Source: Myrica gale (Eukaryota; Streptophyta; Magnoliopsida; Fagales; Myricaceae). From it: DNA of 64,000 nt. Within the stretch, counting starts at the first letter, position 1. Every line of letters starts with the position of its first letter. Both the position numbers and the translations under genes were made by a program. Shown here in pieces: positions 42,396-55,264 of this stretch. The DNA is taken from the NCBI GenBank assembly GCA_963930655.1, contig OZ005603.1, positions 18,871,001-18,935,000 of the forward strand, in the 5' to 3' direction. The notes under the pieces are model-generated. The model made no database searches. It saw nothing but the letters and a program-made list of their open reading frames with translations, and was not told the origin of the DNA.

Positions 42396-44860
42396 TAAGG
42401 TATTTGCGTCAGTGAAAAAGAGTTCTTAGGAGAACCAAGAGGAACACAAGATATTAATGTATCTAATTTTGAAACTAATTAATTTGGACTATTTTTCATT
42501 TATATTTTAGTCTATAACTCTTCTATTAATCTATTTGCTTCATTTTATTCATCATTAAGGTATCTAATAAATAAAATTTTTAATTTTTACTTTTTTTAGT
42601 CTATCTTTTGGTCTATAACTCTTCCATTATTATACTTGGTTCAATTTCTTCATCATTAATGTGTCTAATTATAAATCAAATTAATTTCGACGATTTAAAA
42701 TTTATTTTTCGTCTATAACCCTTCCATTAATGTGTTTGCTTCATTTTATTCAATATTAATGTATATAATTTTGAAACTAATTAATTTGGACTATTTTCAT
42801 TTATATTTTGGTCTATAACTGATGAGAATACGTGCAAGGCGTCAAAGGTGCTAGTTCAAGTTCCCGTAGAGCCGGTTACGAGAGAACGAACCAAGAAGTT
42901 CAAGGATGTATTCGACGAAATCATTCATGAGATATGGGCCCAAGCCCATTCGCGGAAGCCCATCAAAGATGACCCACTTTCTAGAAGGATCCAGGCAAGA
43001 TATATTTTTGGTTCGATTCTAGAAGAATCGGATTGCATGACAATTCTAAGGGAAAAATCCTTTCCTTTTATGGTATTTTGATTATTATATGCGTGTGATT
43101 CATTTCCTTCTGAAAAATTAAAGTTGCAAAAATTGCTCACGTAGGCAACTAGAAGGAGTGGACGTCCAGCTGTTAGTCAAGTATGGTATTTTATTTATTT
43201 AGTCATGTTTTTGACCTTTCCTTTTCTTTTCCTAGGCGTGTAGGGTCAGCCACATAATGACAGTTTGTCTCTTGTGTTTTATTGTTTCCGTCCATCTCTA
43301 CGTCCAGGTTAGGTTAGTTAAATAAGTAATATATTTCCTTAGTTTTGTGTCTTTTTTCTTTCCCTTTTATTAGCTATAGGCGGCAGCTCTTTCTTTCCTT
43401 TGTTAGAGTCCTTTATTTTGGCAAGTAGTCTACGTATTGCATTGGGTCAAATAAGCAATATTTTATTTCCTTCCTTAGCTTACGTCCAGTTTTGGTGATA
43501 GTCAAATAAGGAATTTTATTTCCTTATTCTAAATTTCTTTTTTTTCGTCCAGCAAGTGTCCTAGCTTAGGTTTTATTTCCTTTTTTATTTCAGCCCTTTA
43601 AATAGGAGCTCTTGCATTGTAATTAAAACAGACATTGATCAATGAAATTGTGAGAGTATTTCTCTTTGGTTCTTTGAAGAACTTCTCGAACTTATCAGGA
43701 TTTCCCGTGGCGTTCAACTTGACTTATCAAACGGATTTTCATCCCCATTTGTGGCGTCATCACCATACCGAGGTTCTTGCTTTCTTAAGCAACGGGTCGA
43801 GGTTCCATTCGAATCCGTTCTAGAAACGATCTTGGGTTCCCTATAGTTGTCGGGTCTCGTTACGGGATAACGGGGTTCACATCAATAACAGTTCAACTAT
43901 TCTACTTCCTCCATTTCCTTCACCATTAAGGAATTTAATTTTTTTAAAAATTAATCTATTTGCTTCAATTTTTTTTCATTAATAAGGTATCTGGTTTTTA
44001 AGCTAGTGAACTTAGACAATTATTCATTTACATCTTTGTCTATAACTCTAACATTAATCTATTTGCTTCATTTTCTTCATCATTAATGAGTTGAACTCCA
44101 CCAACATTGTGGTGGAACCCCAACATCGGGAAGATAAGATTTGTTGAGCCTTGACCCGTCACCTAACCAGATGAAAACAAGGACTTCAAAAGATTAAAAC
44201 ACCACACCAATAAAACCTACGCAGCTCTCAAGAAATCAAGGTGATAAGTTTGGTTCGTTGAACGCCACATGAGAAACACAAGATATTAATGTATCTTAGC
44301 AGAACGAAGAGGAACACAAGATATTAATGTATCTAATTTTGAAAGTATTTACTTTGGACTATTTTTCATTTATATTTTGGTCTAAAACAATAGTCGTAAT
44401 CTGTTTGCTTAATTTTCTTCATCGTTAAGGTATCTAATAATTAAACAATTTAATTTCGATGATTTAAGTTTATCTTTTGGACTATAACTCTTCAATTCAT
44501 CTATTTCGTTCAATTTCTTCATCATTAATGTATCTAATTATAAATAAAATTAATTTCTACGATTTAAAATTTCATTTTCGTCTCTTACTTTTCCCTTAAT
44601 ATATTTTTGCTTCATTTTATTCAATATTAATGTATGTATCATGTTTTGAAACTAATTAATTTGGACAATTTTTCAATTCTATCTTGGCGTATAACTATTT
44701 CATTAATCTATTTGCTTAATTTTGTTCGATATTTAAATATTAATTTTGAAACTAATTAATTTGGACAATTTTTCATTTATATTTTGGTCTACAACAATTC
44801 CATTAATCTACTTCCTCCATTTCCTTCACAATTAAGGTATCTAATTATTAATCTACTTAA
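42396..44860 (-). repeat. Higher-order tandem array, minus orientation (split by a solo LTR)
   Basis: Orientation flips near 42395, in front of the reverse linker start AGAACCAAGAGGAACACAAG. A reverse linker is seen at about 44090-44320. The solo LTR at 42820-43884 sits inside with a perfect target duplication. Orientation flips back near 44860. No gene is seen. Confidence 0.85.
42820..43884 (+). mobile_element. Chromovirus solo LTR (1065 bp) with ATAAC target duplication
   Basis: It begins TGATGAGAATACGTG and ends GGGGTTCACATCA. ATAAC flanks it at 42815-42819 and 43885-43889, inside the array word GTCTATAAC. Near the start it encodes EPVTRERTKKFKDVFDEII. A TATA-like TTTAAATAGGAGC is near 43600. 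This copy fixes both LTR boundaries of the family. Confidence 0.96.
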
Positions 44861-45030
44861 TAATGAAAAAAAGCTAACACAAATACATTAATTTTTTAAT
44901 AATTAAATTCCAAGATATAATTGAAAAATGGTCCAAATTAATTAGTTTGAAAACAAGATACATTAATATTGAATAAAATGAAGCAAATAGATTAAGGGAA
45001 AATTTAGAGACGAAAATGAAATTTTAAATC
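44861..45030 (+). repeat. Tandem array, plus orientation, short piece
   Basis: Subunit words TGGTCCAAATTAATTAG and GATACATTAATATTGAATAA are in plus orientation, up to AAATTTTAAATC, which continues at 48686 beyond the Copia insertion. Confidence 0.85.
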
Positions 45031-45707
45031 TGTTGGCTTTTGTGCACAATCGAGATTTTGATTATTTCAATAAATGGATGAAGTTTACAAAATGGACATC
45101 TTAAAAGACTAAGACGACTTGATGAAAAGAGCCAAAAACTTGAAGAAAGAAGAACAAGAAGATGCAAGGAACTCAATGTGAAGATTAAATACCTTAGGGT
45201 ATACTCCTTGTACCTCTTTATTTCACTTTTGACAAGGATTTGAATCACGCACTTGCATATCTTTCAAAATGTGCATAAACCGTTTTAAGTATTGTTTGAA
45301 AGATTAAAATGTTTTTATAGGTTTCAAAAACACCCAAATCAAACCTCCAAATCTTCATATACTTATGGGATGTATGTCCTCCAAATTGGGTGTTTAAAAG
45401 TTGTGAAAAACCTTGTTTTTGAAAGAACCGGATCATGCTTATGTTGAGGAGGTCGACCGGCTGTTCAAGCGTTTGACCGGTACTTCGACCGCCTCGTGTA
45501 GCGGTCGACCGGGTTGGTTATGTCAGAAGAGCCGTTGAAGCTTCTGACAATATGACCGTTGGAGTAACGGTAACTTGAAGCGGTCGACCGCCTCGTTTTT
45601 AGCAAAAACTCCCAAAGGATATAAACGACTAGTTTTCATATGTGGCCTATAAATACACCTTCATTTCGTCTAAAATACATAACCAACGACCACATATCAT
45701 TTGTATG

Positions 45708-46410
45708 CTTGGGTACCAAAAATAGTTTCCTGATTCTCTTGTAGGATGGAGCCACAAACGGTGCTTGGATGAAACTTGCCTATCAAGAATGCTTGTAACA
45801 TTTGAGGACAAATGCTAAGGGGGAACCTTTGGTAACATCTAAATCCTTATTTGAGAATAAGCTTTTAAATTGTTGGCTAAATATATTCTATGATATTTTC
45901 TTGGTTGTTAAATGTTATAAATGCAAATGTATTTATCTTTCACATATTTTCTTGCATTTATCAAAGTGGAACATCTATAAGCTAACTTTTTTTTACAAAA
46001 TAATGCACTTTGATAAATTTTTGTGAGCTTAAACCTTTTTGGTTGAGATTGACCTTTTAAAATTGTCATTGGTAGCTAAGTTGTTCGTACAAACCCACTC
46101 GGTGGGCTACTATCCTCTATACCATTTCAATGCGATTGTCATTTAAAACCTAAACTTGTTTTTTTGGATGAAAAATAAACTTTTGAATTATATCCACGCA
46201 TTCTCTTTTTAATTGACAAAGGAGGAGAATTCTTAAATGTCTTTTTGATGTGACAAAGGGGGAGAAATGTGCTAATAGTTTTGATAACTATATATTCTCC
46301 TTTTAATTGGATTATGTTTTAATTGTATTACTCTTTATGAATCCAATGGCTACTAATGGATGAAGTTTACAAAATGGACATCTTATTGTCATCATCAAAA
46401 AGGGGGAGAT
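45708..46410 (+). other. Non-coding internal region of the second Copia subfamily
   Basis: It begins with GGGTACCAAAAATAGTTTCC, equal to the end of gag in the copy near 57895, then TTGTAGGATGGAGC and AGGGGGAACCTTTGG. It is AT-rich without coding signal and ends in the polypurine tract at about 46397-46409. Confidence 0.75.
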
Positions 46411-48685
46411 TGTTGGTTTTTTTGCACAATCGAGATTTTGATGATTTCAATAAATGGATGAAGTTTACAAAATAGACATCTTCAAAGACTAAGACGACTT
46501 GATGAAAAGAGCCAAAGACTTGAAGAAAGAAGAACAAGAAGATGCAAGGAGCTCAAAGTGAAGATTCAAGACCTTAGGGTATAATCCTTGTAACTCTTTA
46601 TTTCACTTTTGACAAGAAGATGCAAGGAGCTCAAAGTGAAGATTCAAAATGTGCATAAACCATTTTAAGTATTATTTGAAAGATTAAAATATTTTTATAG
46701 GTTTCAAAAACACCCAAATCAAACCTCCAAACCTTCATATACTTATGGGAAGTATGTCCTCCAAATTGGGTGTTTAAAAGTTGTCAAAAACCTTGTTTTT
46801 AAAAGAACCGGATCATGCTTATGTTGAGGAGGTCGAACGGCTGTTCAAGCGGTCGACCGGTTGGTTTTATCAAAAGAGCCGTTGAAGCTTTTGACAATAT
46901 GACCGTTGGAGGAACGATAACTTTAAGCGGTCGAGCGGTTCATGTAGTGCTCGACCGGCTTGTTTTTAGCAAAAACTCTCAACAGCTATAAACGGCTAGT
47001 TTTCATATTTGGCCTATAAATACATCTTCATTTCGTATAAAATCCATAACCAACGACCACATATATCATTTGTATAGCTTGAGAAATATTTCAAACCTTC
47101 CTATTTCATATTTCTCGTATCATTCACATAAAACATACTTTCATATCAATCTCTTTGTGTGAATCAAGAGAGAGAGCTTCCATTTTCATATCTACTCTAT
47201 GAAGAGAGTTTTTTTTCTTCTATCTACTTATCCAATAGATGTGTTTCCTTTAGTGAGGTTGTTCACTAAAGAAGAAGCTTTAAGAGTGTATATCTCTAGC
47301 TTGGTGAGGTTGTGAGTGGTGAGCCAGAAAAACCACTTGGGTGGGTTTGAGTGTTTATCGAGGGAAAACACTTGTACGGTTCACTAGCACCTGGAAGCTA
47401 GTGTGTAAAGCTATTGGAGAATAGTCGAAAACCTCAAGGCTCGGTGAAGGAGCTTGAGGGGTGGATGTGAGCGAGTTTGTCGAACCACCTAATAATACTG
47501 TGTTTACTACTCTTACCCTTCTCCTTACTTTAGCACTTATTTACAGTTCTGCATATTAGATGATGAGAATCCGAGCAAGGCTTCAAAGGAGTTAGTTCAA
47601 GTTCCCGTAGAGCCGGTTACGACAGAACGAGACAAGAAGTTCAAGAATGTACTCGACGAACTCATTCGAGAGATATGGGCTCAAACAAAGTCATGGAGGC
47701 CCATTAAAGATGATCCACTTTCTAGAGGTCAAGAGATATTTTTTGGACTATTATAGAGGAATTGGATTGCATGGATATTCTAAGGGTCAACTCCTTTCCT
47801 TTCATGGTCTTTTGATTATTATAGGAGTGTGTGTCATTTCCTATAACGTCGAGGTTAAGAGTTAGTTAAATAAGGAATATTTAAATTAGATTATTTTGTG
47901 GGGTTCACGTCCAGCTTCTTTTAGTCAAATATGGTAGTATTTTATTTCATTAGTTATGTTTGTCCTTTCCTATCATTTTGTTAGGCTTGTGACACCAGCT
48001 GAGATTTTTTTCCTTTTAGTTTTGGTTTCTGGGATCAGCTAATGAAATGGCTGGTTGTCTTTGTTCTTTTAGGCAAGTATGAGTGGACGTCCATCTTAAG
48101 TCTTTTTGTCAAATAAGGAGTGTTTTATTTCCTTATTCTAGTTTGTGTTTCCGTCCAGCATATGTTACTATTTTTAGCTTGCTTGTTTTAGGCAAGCAAG
48201 GATTTAATTCCTTGCCTAATTTCGAATTTTAATTAGGTACCTATGTTAGATTTATTTCCTTGTTTTTTTCAGCCTTTTAAATAGGAGCTTTGCAATGTAA
48301 TTTGAAAGAATTGATCAATGAAATTGTGAGAGTATTTCTCTTTGGTTCTTTGAAGAACTTCTCGAACTTATCGGGATTTCCCGTGGCGTTCATCCTGACT
48401 TATCAAACGGATTTCCATCACCGTTTGTGGCGTCTTCATCATACCGAGGTTCTTGTTTTCTTAAACAACGGGTCGAGTTCTTCCATTCGAATCAGTCCTA
48501 TAAACGATCTTGGGTTCCCTTTAGTTGTCGGGTCTCGTTACTCTTAACGAGGTTCACAACATTATATACTTGTGCTAAAGTAGTATTTACAAGCAAACAC
48601 AACTTTGAGGGTTTTAACCGAAAAGTTTAGAAAACCAATTCACCCCCCTCTTGCGTTGCCTTAATCCGGAAATCTAGGACTCACA
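46411..48685 (+). repeat. 3' LTR of the second Copia subfamily, split by a solo LTR
   Basis: It starts TGTTGGTTTTTTTGCAC. Without the inserted LTR and its duplication it is about 1.27 kb, matching the minus-strand LTR of 1222 bp at 55863-57084. It has GGTCGACCGG words near 46850 and a TATA-like CTATAAATAC near 47013. Confidence 0.88.
47561..48561 (+). mobile_element. Chromovirus solo LTR with TTAGA/TTATA target duplication
   Basis: It begins TGATGAGAATCCGAG and ends GAGGTTCACAACA. TTAGA precedes it and TTATA follows (48562-48566), one difference. The Copia LTR words GCATATTA and TATACTTGTGC on either side are contiguous in the related piece near 17500. It encodes EPVTTERDKKFKNVLDELI near its start. 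Confidence 0.92.
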
Positions 48686-48690
48686 AAATT

Positions 48691-51373
48691 GTCGAAATTA
48701 ATTTGATTTATAATTAGATACATTAAAAATGAAGAAATATAACGAAATAGATGAATGGAAGAGTTATAGTCCAAAAGATAAACTAACATAATCCAAATTA
48801 AATTGTTTAATTATTAGATACCTTAACGATGAAGAAAATGAAGCAAATAGATTAAGGCTATTGTTTTAGACGAAAATATAAACGAAAAATAGTCCAAAGT
48901 AATTAATTTCAAAATTAGATTCATTGATATCTTGTGTTCCTCTTCGTTCTGCTAAGAATTCTTTGAACATATCAATTTACTCATGTGGCGTTCAAGGAAA
49001 CAAACTTATCACCTTGATTTCTTCAGAACTCCGTAGGTTTTCTTGGTGTGCAGCTTTAATCTTTCGAAGTCCTCGTTTTCATTTGGTTAGGTACGGGTCA
49101 AGGCTCAACAAATCTAGTCTTCAAGATGTTGGGGTTCCACCGCAATGTTGGTGGAGTTCAAATCAATAATGATCAAGAAAATGAAGCAAATAGATTAATG
49201 TAAGAGTTATAGACAAAGATATAAATGAATAATTGTCTAAATTCACTAGCTTAAAAACAAGATACCTTATTAATGAAAAAAAACTGAAGCAATTAGATGC
49301 ATTAATATCTTGTGTTCCTTTTGGTTCTGCTAAGAACTCTTTGAACGTATCAATTTTCTCTTGTGGCGTTCAACCAACCAAACTTATCACCTTGATTTCT
49401 TGAGAGCTCCGTCGGTTTTCTTGATGTGGTGTAGAAATCTTTCGATGTCTGGGTTGTCATCTGGTTACGAGACGGGTCAAAGCTCAACATATCTTGTCTT
49501 CACTATTTTGGGGTTCATCAAAATTGTTGGAGTAGTTCGTATCATTAATGATGAAGAAAATGACGCGAATAGATTAATGTGAGAGTTATAGAAAAAATTT
49601 AAATCAAGAATTGTCTAAATACATTAGATTAAAAGCCAGATACCTTAATAATGAAAAAAGAACTGACACAAATACATTAATTTTTTAATAATTAGATACC
49701 TTAATGGTGAAGGAAACGGAAGAAGTAGATTAATGGAATTGTTGTAGACCAAAATATAAATGAAAAATTGTCCAAATTAACTATTTTAAAAATTATTATC
49801 TAAATATCGAACAAAATTAAGCAAATAGATTGATGAAATAGTTATACGCCAAGATATAATTGAAAAATGGTCCAAATTAATTAGTTTAAAAACAATATAC
49901 ATTAATATTGAACAAAATGAAAGAAATAGATTAAGGGAAAAGTTAGAGACGAAAATGAATTTGAAATTGTCGAAATTAATTTTATTTATAATTAGAGACA
50001 TTATAGATGAAGATATTTAACGAAAGAGATGAATGGAAGAGTTATAGTCCAAAAGATAAACTTAAATCATCCAAATTAAATTGTTTAATGATTAGATACC
50101 TAAACGATGAAAGAAAATGAAGAAAATAGATTAAGGCTATTGTTTTAGACCAAAATATAAAATAAAAATAGTCCAAAGTAATTAGTTTCAAAATTAGATG
50201 CATTAATATCTTGTATTGCTCTTCGTTCTGCTAAGAATTCTTTGAACATATCAATTTTCTCATGTGGCGTTCAAAGAACAAAACTTATCACCTTGATTTC
50301 TTGAGAGCTTCGTAGGTTTTCTTGGTGTGGTGTTTTAATCTTTCGAAGTCCTTGTTTTCATCTGGTTAGGTGACTGGTCAAGGCTCAACAAATCTTGTCT
50401 TCACGATCTTGGGGTTCCACCACAAGGTTGGTGGAGTTCAAATAATTAATGATGAAGAAAATGAATCAAATAGATTAATGAAAGAGTTATAGACAAAAAT
50501 ATAAATGAATAATTGTCTAATTTCACTAGCTTAAAAACCAGATACCTTATTAATGAAAAAAAACTGAAGCAAATAGATTAATTTAAAAAAATTAGATACC
50601 TTAATGGTGAAGGAAATGGAGAAAGTAGATTAATGGAAGTGTTATAGACCAAAATATAAATGTAAACAGTCCAAATTAATTAGTTTCAAAATTAGATACA
50701 TTAATATCCCGTGTTCCTCTTGGTTCAGCTAAGAATTCTTTGAACTTATGAATATTCATTTGTGGCGTTCAACCAACCAAACTTATCACCTCGATTTCTT
50801 GTGAGCTTCGAAGCTTTTGTTTAATCTTTCGAAGACTTTGTTCTCATATGGTTAGGTGACGGGTCAAGGCTCAACAAATCTTGTCTTCACGATCTTGGGG
50901 TTCCACCACAATTGTTGGTGGAGTTCAAATCATCAATGATGAAGAAAATGAAGCAAATAGATTAATGAAAGATATATAGACAAAAATATAAATGAATAAT
51001 TGTCTAAATTCAGTAGCTTAAAAACCATATAGCATATTAATGAAAAAAAACTAAATCAAATAGATTAATTTTTAAAAGATTAGATGTCTTAATGGTGAAG
51101 GAAATGGAGGAAGATGATTACTTGAAGTGTTAAAGACCAAAATATCAATGAAAATTGTCCAAATTAATTTTTTTCAAAATTATATACCTAAATATCGAAC
51201 TAAATAAAGCAAGTAGATTAATGAAATTATTATACAGCAACATATCAATGAAAAATAGTCCAAATTAATATGTTTTAAAACTATATACATTAATATTGAA
51301 TAAAATGAAGCAAACACATTAATGGAAGGGTTATAGACGAAAAAGAAGTTTTAAATCGTCGAGATTAATTTTA
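48691..51373 (+). repeat. Higher-order tandem array, right-hand block
   Basis: Linkers start near 48931, 49309, 50210 and 50710; 49309 to 50210 is a full 901-bp unit and the others are shortened. The array ends in AGATTAATTTTA where a chromovirus LTR end begins. No gene is seen. Confidence 0.9.
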
Positions 51374-52149
51374 TGATGTGAACCTCGTTATCCCGTAACG
51401 AGACCCAACAACTATAGGGAACCCAAGATCGTTTCTAGCATGGATTCGGATGGAACCTCGACCCGTTGCTTTGGAAAGCAATAACCTCGGTATGGTGAAG
51501 ACGCCACAAACGGGATGAAAATCCGTTTGATAAGTCGATTTGAACGCCACGGGAAATCCCGATAAGTTCGAGAAGTTATTCAAAGAACCAAAGAGAATTA
51601 AAAACCTCACAAAAAGTCGTGTATATTGATCCAAGTTGTTCGAATTACAATGCAAGAGGCTCCTATTTATAAGCTAGAAATACCATGGAAACAAGGGCTG
51701 GTCGATTAAAGCAAATTTGAGCATGGAAAGAAATCCTTGCTTACCTAAAACAAAGAGAACAATTAAGGAAATAATCTCTTGCTTGCCTAACTAAAAATTG
51801 GACGCCTAAAATAGAGTTCTACATAAGGAAATAGCTGATGGACGCCCAAAATAAAAGGCGGGAATATAAAAGGAAAGATTTGGGCGCCTATCATAGAGAC
51901 CCTTCTAGAAACTCCCCAAAAATATTTCTTTCCAACTTGATGCTCAGCCTTCTAGAACGTGAATAAAATTAACACTCCTTTGTGGGCCACGTGAGTCTTG
52001 TTCAATGGGCCTCCATGAATTTGCTTGAGCCCATGCCGCTTGAATCAGCCCACTGAGTAGCTCCTTAAACTTCTTGGCTCGTGCCCTCGTAACCGGCCCA
52101 ATCGGAACTGGAATTGGATTCACCAACGATGTACCGTGATTTCCATCAT
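51374..52149 (-). mobile_element. Chromovirus LTR, minus strand, at array/giant-LTR border
   Basis: It starts TGATGTGAACCTCG and ends at CCATCA (52149). On the minus strand it encodes PVPIGPVTRARAKKFKELLS. It resembles the LTR at 24581-25329 closely. The flanks ATTTTA and TCTTC do not match, and they belong to different repeats, so the two sides were joined by deletion or recombination. Confidence 0.85.
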
Positions 52150-55100
52150 CTTCTCTCTAAGACAGATAGTCCTCCTGACTTCCTTCTCCTGAAGCATCTG
52201 GAATGATACAGTTTTGTAAAACGTGAGTAAAAAAAACTCAGTAAGGGAAAAACTTAACTTGAAAACATGATCTTAAAACTTGAATATGAGTATCATGAGA
52301 ATTCGTGAATCTTGATGCACATGCATGTTTCATGGTTATGCACATGCTCTTGCTCTTAAAACATGTTCTTATTCTTGAAATTGACTCATGGTCCTTGAAA
52401 AATAATTCCTTCTTGACTTGTGGGCTACATATGCTCCATTTAACACTTGGAGTCAAGGTTGTGCGTTCCCATCGAAACCGTCTCCCTTACCCTTGGGGAC
52501 ATTTCATTTGGTCGAGCTAGCCCTTGAAGTGGCCCTAGGCCTGATGGCTAGACACGACCCTTGGAGGTCCACACCTTCTCATATTTTTCCTTCTGTGTGG
52601 TTACACTTACCTCTTAGGATTCACCCAACCTTCTCGCATTCGTCCTTGGTATGGGAGTCCATCTTGATGGTACGGTACCGACCAGAGCCTTTAACTTAAC
52701 TTGACTTATCATAAAACTTCTCATAGGTCATTGCATAAAAATCTCTTTAGAAAATAATGCAATGCTCGTGCCATGACATGCTTACTTATGATGCCATGCT
52801 AGTTCATGTAAAACCATGTAGTGTATCATTCCAGTTTTGTAAAAAGTGTAACTCCATTTACGTTCCACTTACATTCCACTACCTTGGTCTCCTTTGAGTT
52901 TTGGTATGAAGTTCGCCTACAAGCGATTCAAATACCTCTTTTAGATGCTTAAGAATTTAATTACATCATAAACATACAAAGAAACTCTAAAAATTGTTTC
53001 GGTTTTACCAAGGATACATATCTTGAAAATACTATTTTGTTTTTCAAAGGATATTACTTAATTAAACTTTCATAAGACTCTTGAAGAAAGCAATCGACAT
53101 ACAACATAACATAATAAGATCCTAACCTCAAAACAGCAACTAATAGGGTGGTTACTCAATTACCTTGCTCTAAACCTAACCAACCCTAATGTCCATCAAA
53201 TTCACCAATTTAATCTTCTACACTTGCTGATTTACTTCACTTCACATTAATCCCTTAAGTTAGGCTGCTGACCGAGGCCCTAATTAACATACTTACATGG
53301 CTTACTACCAATTATTTCCATATCTTAATCAAGACTCCAAACAGCAAGCTATTTAATGCTTTAAACCAAAGTTAACATCCTCTTAATTTCATACATTAGG
53401 GCTATTCGTTGTTAACTAACTACTTCATCTTTAATTAACACCATTACCTAACATCAACCCGTGGCCTTATAAGTAATCCTTAACTACATGCAAGGATTGA
53501 TTCAAGCCTTAACATCATAACTAGGGTTTTCAACTCTAAATCATTCGGCCACCAACAACAAGTCCACAAATCATCACATGCATGTTCGAATATCTTTAAG
53601 AACATATTTCCAAGCTTGACTTAGTCCAAAATTGTGGTCTGTAAACACCATAACCAACCTAATCGCTAAGCAAATAAGGTATAAAAAGAGATCGACATGG
53701 TTCGGCCAACCTAGTGTATATGCATGATATCACATTTAACAGCAAACCAACCATTATTACTCTCTCCATCTTCAGCCAAAGTCGTGGCCTTATCCTGTCC
53801 TCCATGGCATCAACCAACGTTACAATCCACAATATGGTGAGATTACAACCAAGAAATGCAAGGTAAGATCCATATCATATTCGGCCAAATCAAAGGGAAA
53901 CAGAAACATGCAAGGTTCGGCCATGACAAAATCCTTTGCTAACCAAGAAATCCAACCCTACCTTGCTGTGCTGAACACAAGAGCTGGAACCTAGCACACA
54001 AAAATATACAAGATCAGAACCTATGAAGGAAAAGAACAAGAACAGCACATGCAACGACCAAAACCTTTACCTCTTCTCCTTCAATGACTCTCGGCTAACA
54101 CCAGGACCTTCTACCTCTAAACTTTCGGTTCCTCACACTTGGGTGGCCTCAAAGGCTGAGATGAGAGTATATAGCTGCTGTGATGAAGCTTGTGGTGAGG
54201 GAAAAAAGAAGTGGCAGCTGCTGGAATGGCTTAAAGAAAGACAAAGGAAGAGCTTGGAGATTAAGTGGTTTGGCCAAAAGAAAACTAAGCTGAAATGGGG
54301 AGAGGTTCGGCCACAAGAGAGAGCTTAAGCAAAGAGAGAGGCTGCCAAAGTAAAAAGGTGAGAAGTAAAAATGAAAGGAGTTTGAATTGAAGGCTTTCAC
54401 GTGAAGAAGGGGGGGTTCCCTTGTTTGTATTGCCTACCCCCATTGGGTATAAAGGCCGGTTGACAAGTCCTTTGTCTCATCCCCATCAATTCACTTCATT
54501 TCTTGTCTCCTAGCAAGCCATTCACGTGATTCACTTAAGCCATTTAAATTTCTCTTCTTGTCTATCACGTAACTTGCTCCTTGCCTTTGATTTCTATTCT
54601 TTTCATTTTATTTCTCTTATCACATGGCTTGCTTTATAGGCTCATCAACCTATCTCCACTATAAGCACTCTAGCTTATCACCAACAAGCATATCAACTTA
54701 TCTCCATAAACACAATGGCTTATCTCCTATCAACTTATCTCTATAATAAACACTCTAACTTATCTACATAATAAGCTCACTAGCTTATCACTATGATAAG
54801 CACATTAACTTATCTTTCAATTCTTTATCAAACTATCCTATAAACCTACCAACTTATCACTTAATTCTTCTAATGGTACTTAAGACTACCTATTCAAGGG
54901 CTTAAATAATAATATGCTCAATATGAGATTTCATAACTATAGATCATTATGACATGGTTTCAACTAAGTGAATTTCGGCAATAATAAGAATAAAATTCTC
55001 TTCATATATTCTTGGCATTAATTTCATAAATCATGGTGGCATAACTATAGCAAATGGAAAAATTAGTTCATAAAAGAAATCTACCTTGAAAAATTTGGCT

Positions 55101-55264
55101 CTTAGGAAAATAATAGAATTGCATCAATAAACTTTCACAATGATAATAAAACAAAATACCATAAGTATTAAGGTTAAGTCATACATTGGCCAAAAATATG
55201 GCCCCTTGAGTTAAAAAAAACAAATACATAGAAAAGTAGCAGAAATGAAATATGGGGTCTCACA
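52150..55264 (-). mobile_element. Giant Gypsy LTR, minus strand, lacking its 3' terminus
   Basis: The right end GGGGTCTCACA is the reverse complement of TGTGAGACCCC, the 5' end of the giant LTRs. The left part has the reverse of CATTCCAGATGC...GAAGTCAGGAGGAC, as at 1580-1620 and 10424-10465, but the final 200 bp are missing where the chromovirus LTR joins. The 12-bp inverted repeat (52198-52209 with 52823-52834) and stem-loop repeats (about 52560-52665) are present. It holds no gene; ORFs here are short and low-complexity. Confidence 0.85.

Larger units (their letters stand above)
45031..48685 (+). mobile_element. Shortened SIRE-type Copia element, second subfamily
   Basis: It starts TGTTGGCTTTTGTGCAC and ends TAGGACTCACA. 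Flanks AAATC (45026-45030) and AAATT (48686-48690) form a 5-bp duplication with one change, and the array sequence continues correctly across. Parts: about 680 bp of the 5' LTR, 0.7 kb of non-coding internal sequence starting in the gag-end word GGGTACCAAAAATAG, a polypurine tract and a 3' LTR. No pol is present. The internal part matches the minus-strand element at 57085-57895, so both come from one gag-only subfamily. It is broken. Confidence 0.88.

Noticed and set aside
54023-54328. 101-codon open frame inside the minus-strand giant LTR
   Set aside because: It lies in the leader-like part of an LTR, has Lys/Glu-rich composition from purine runs and no recognisable domain.
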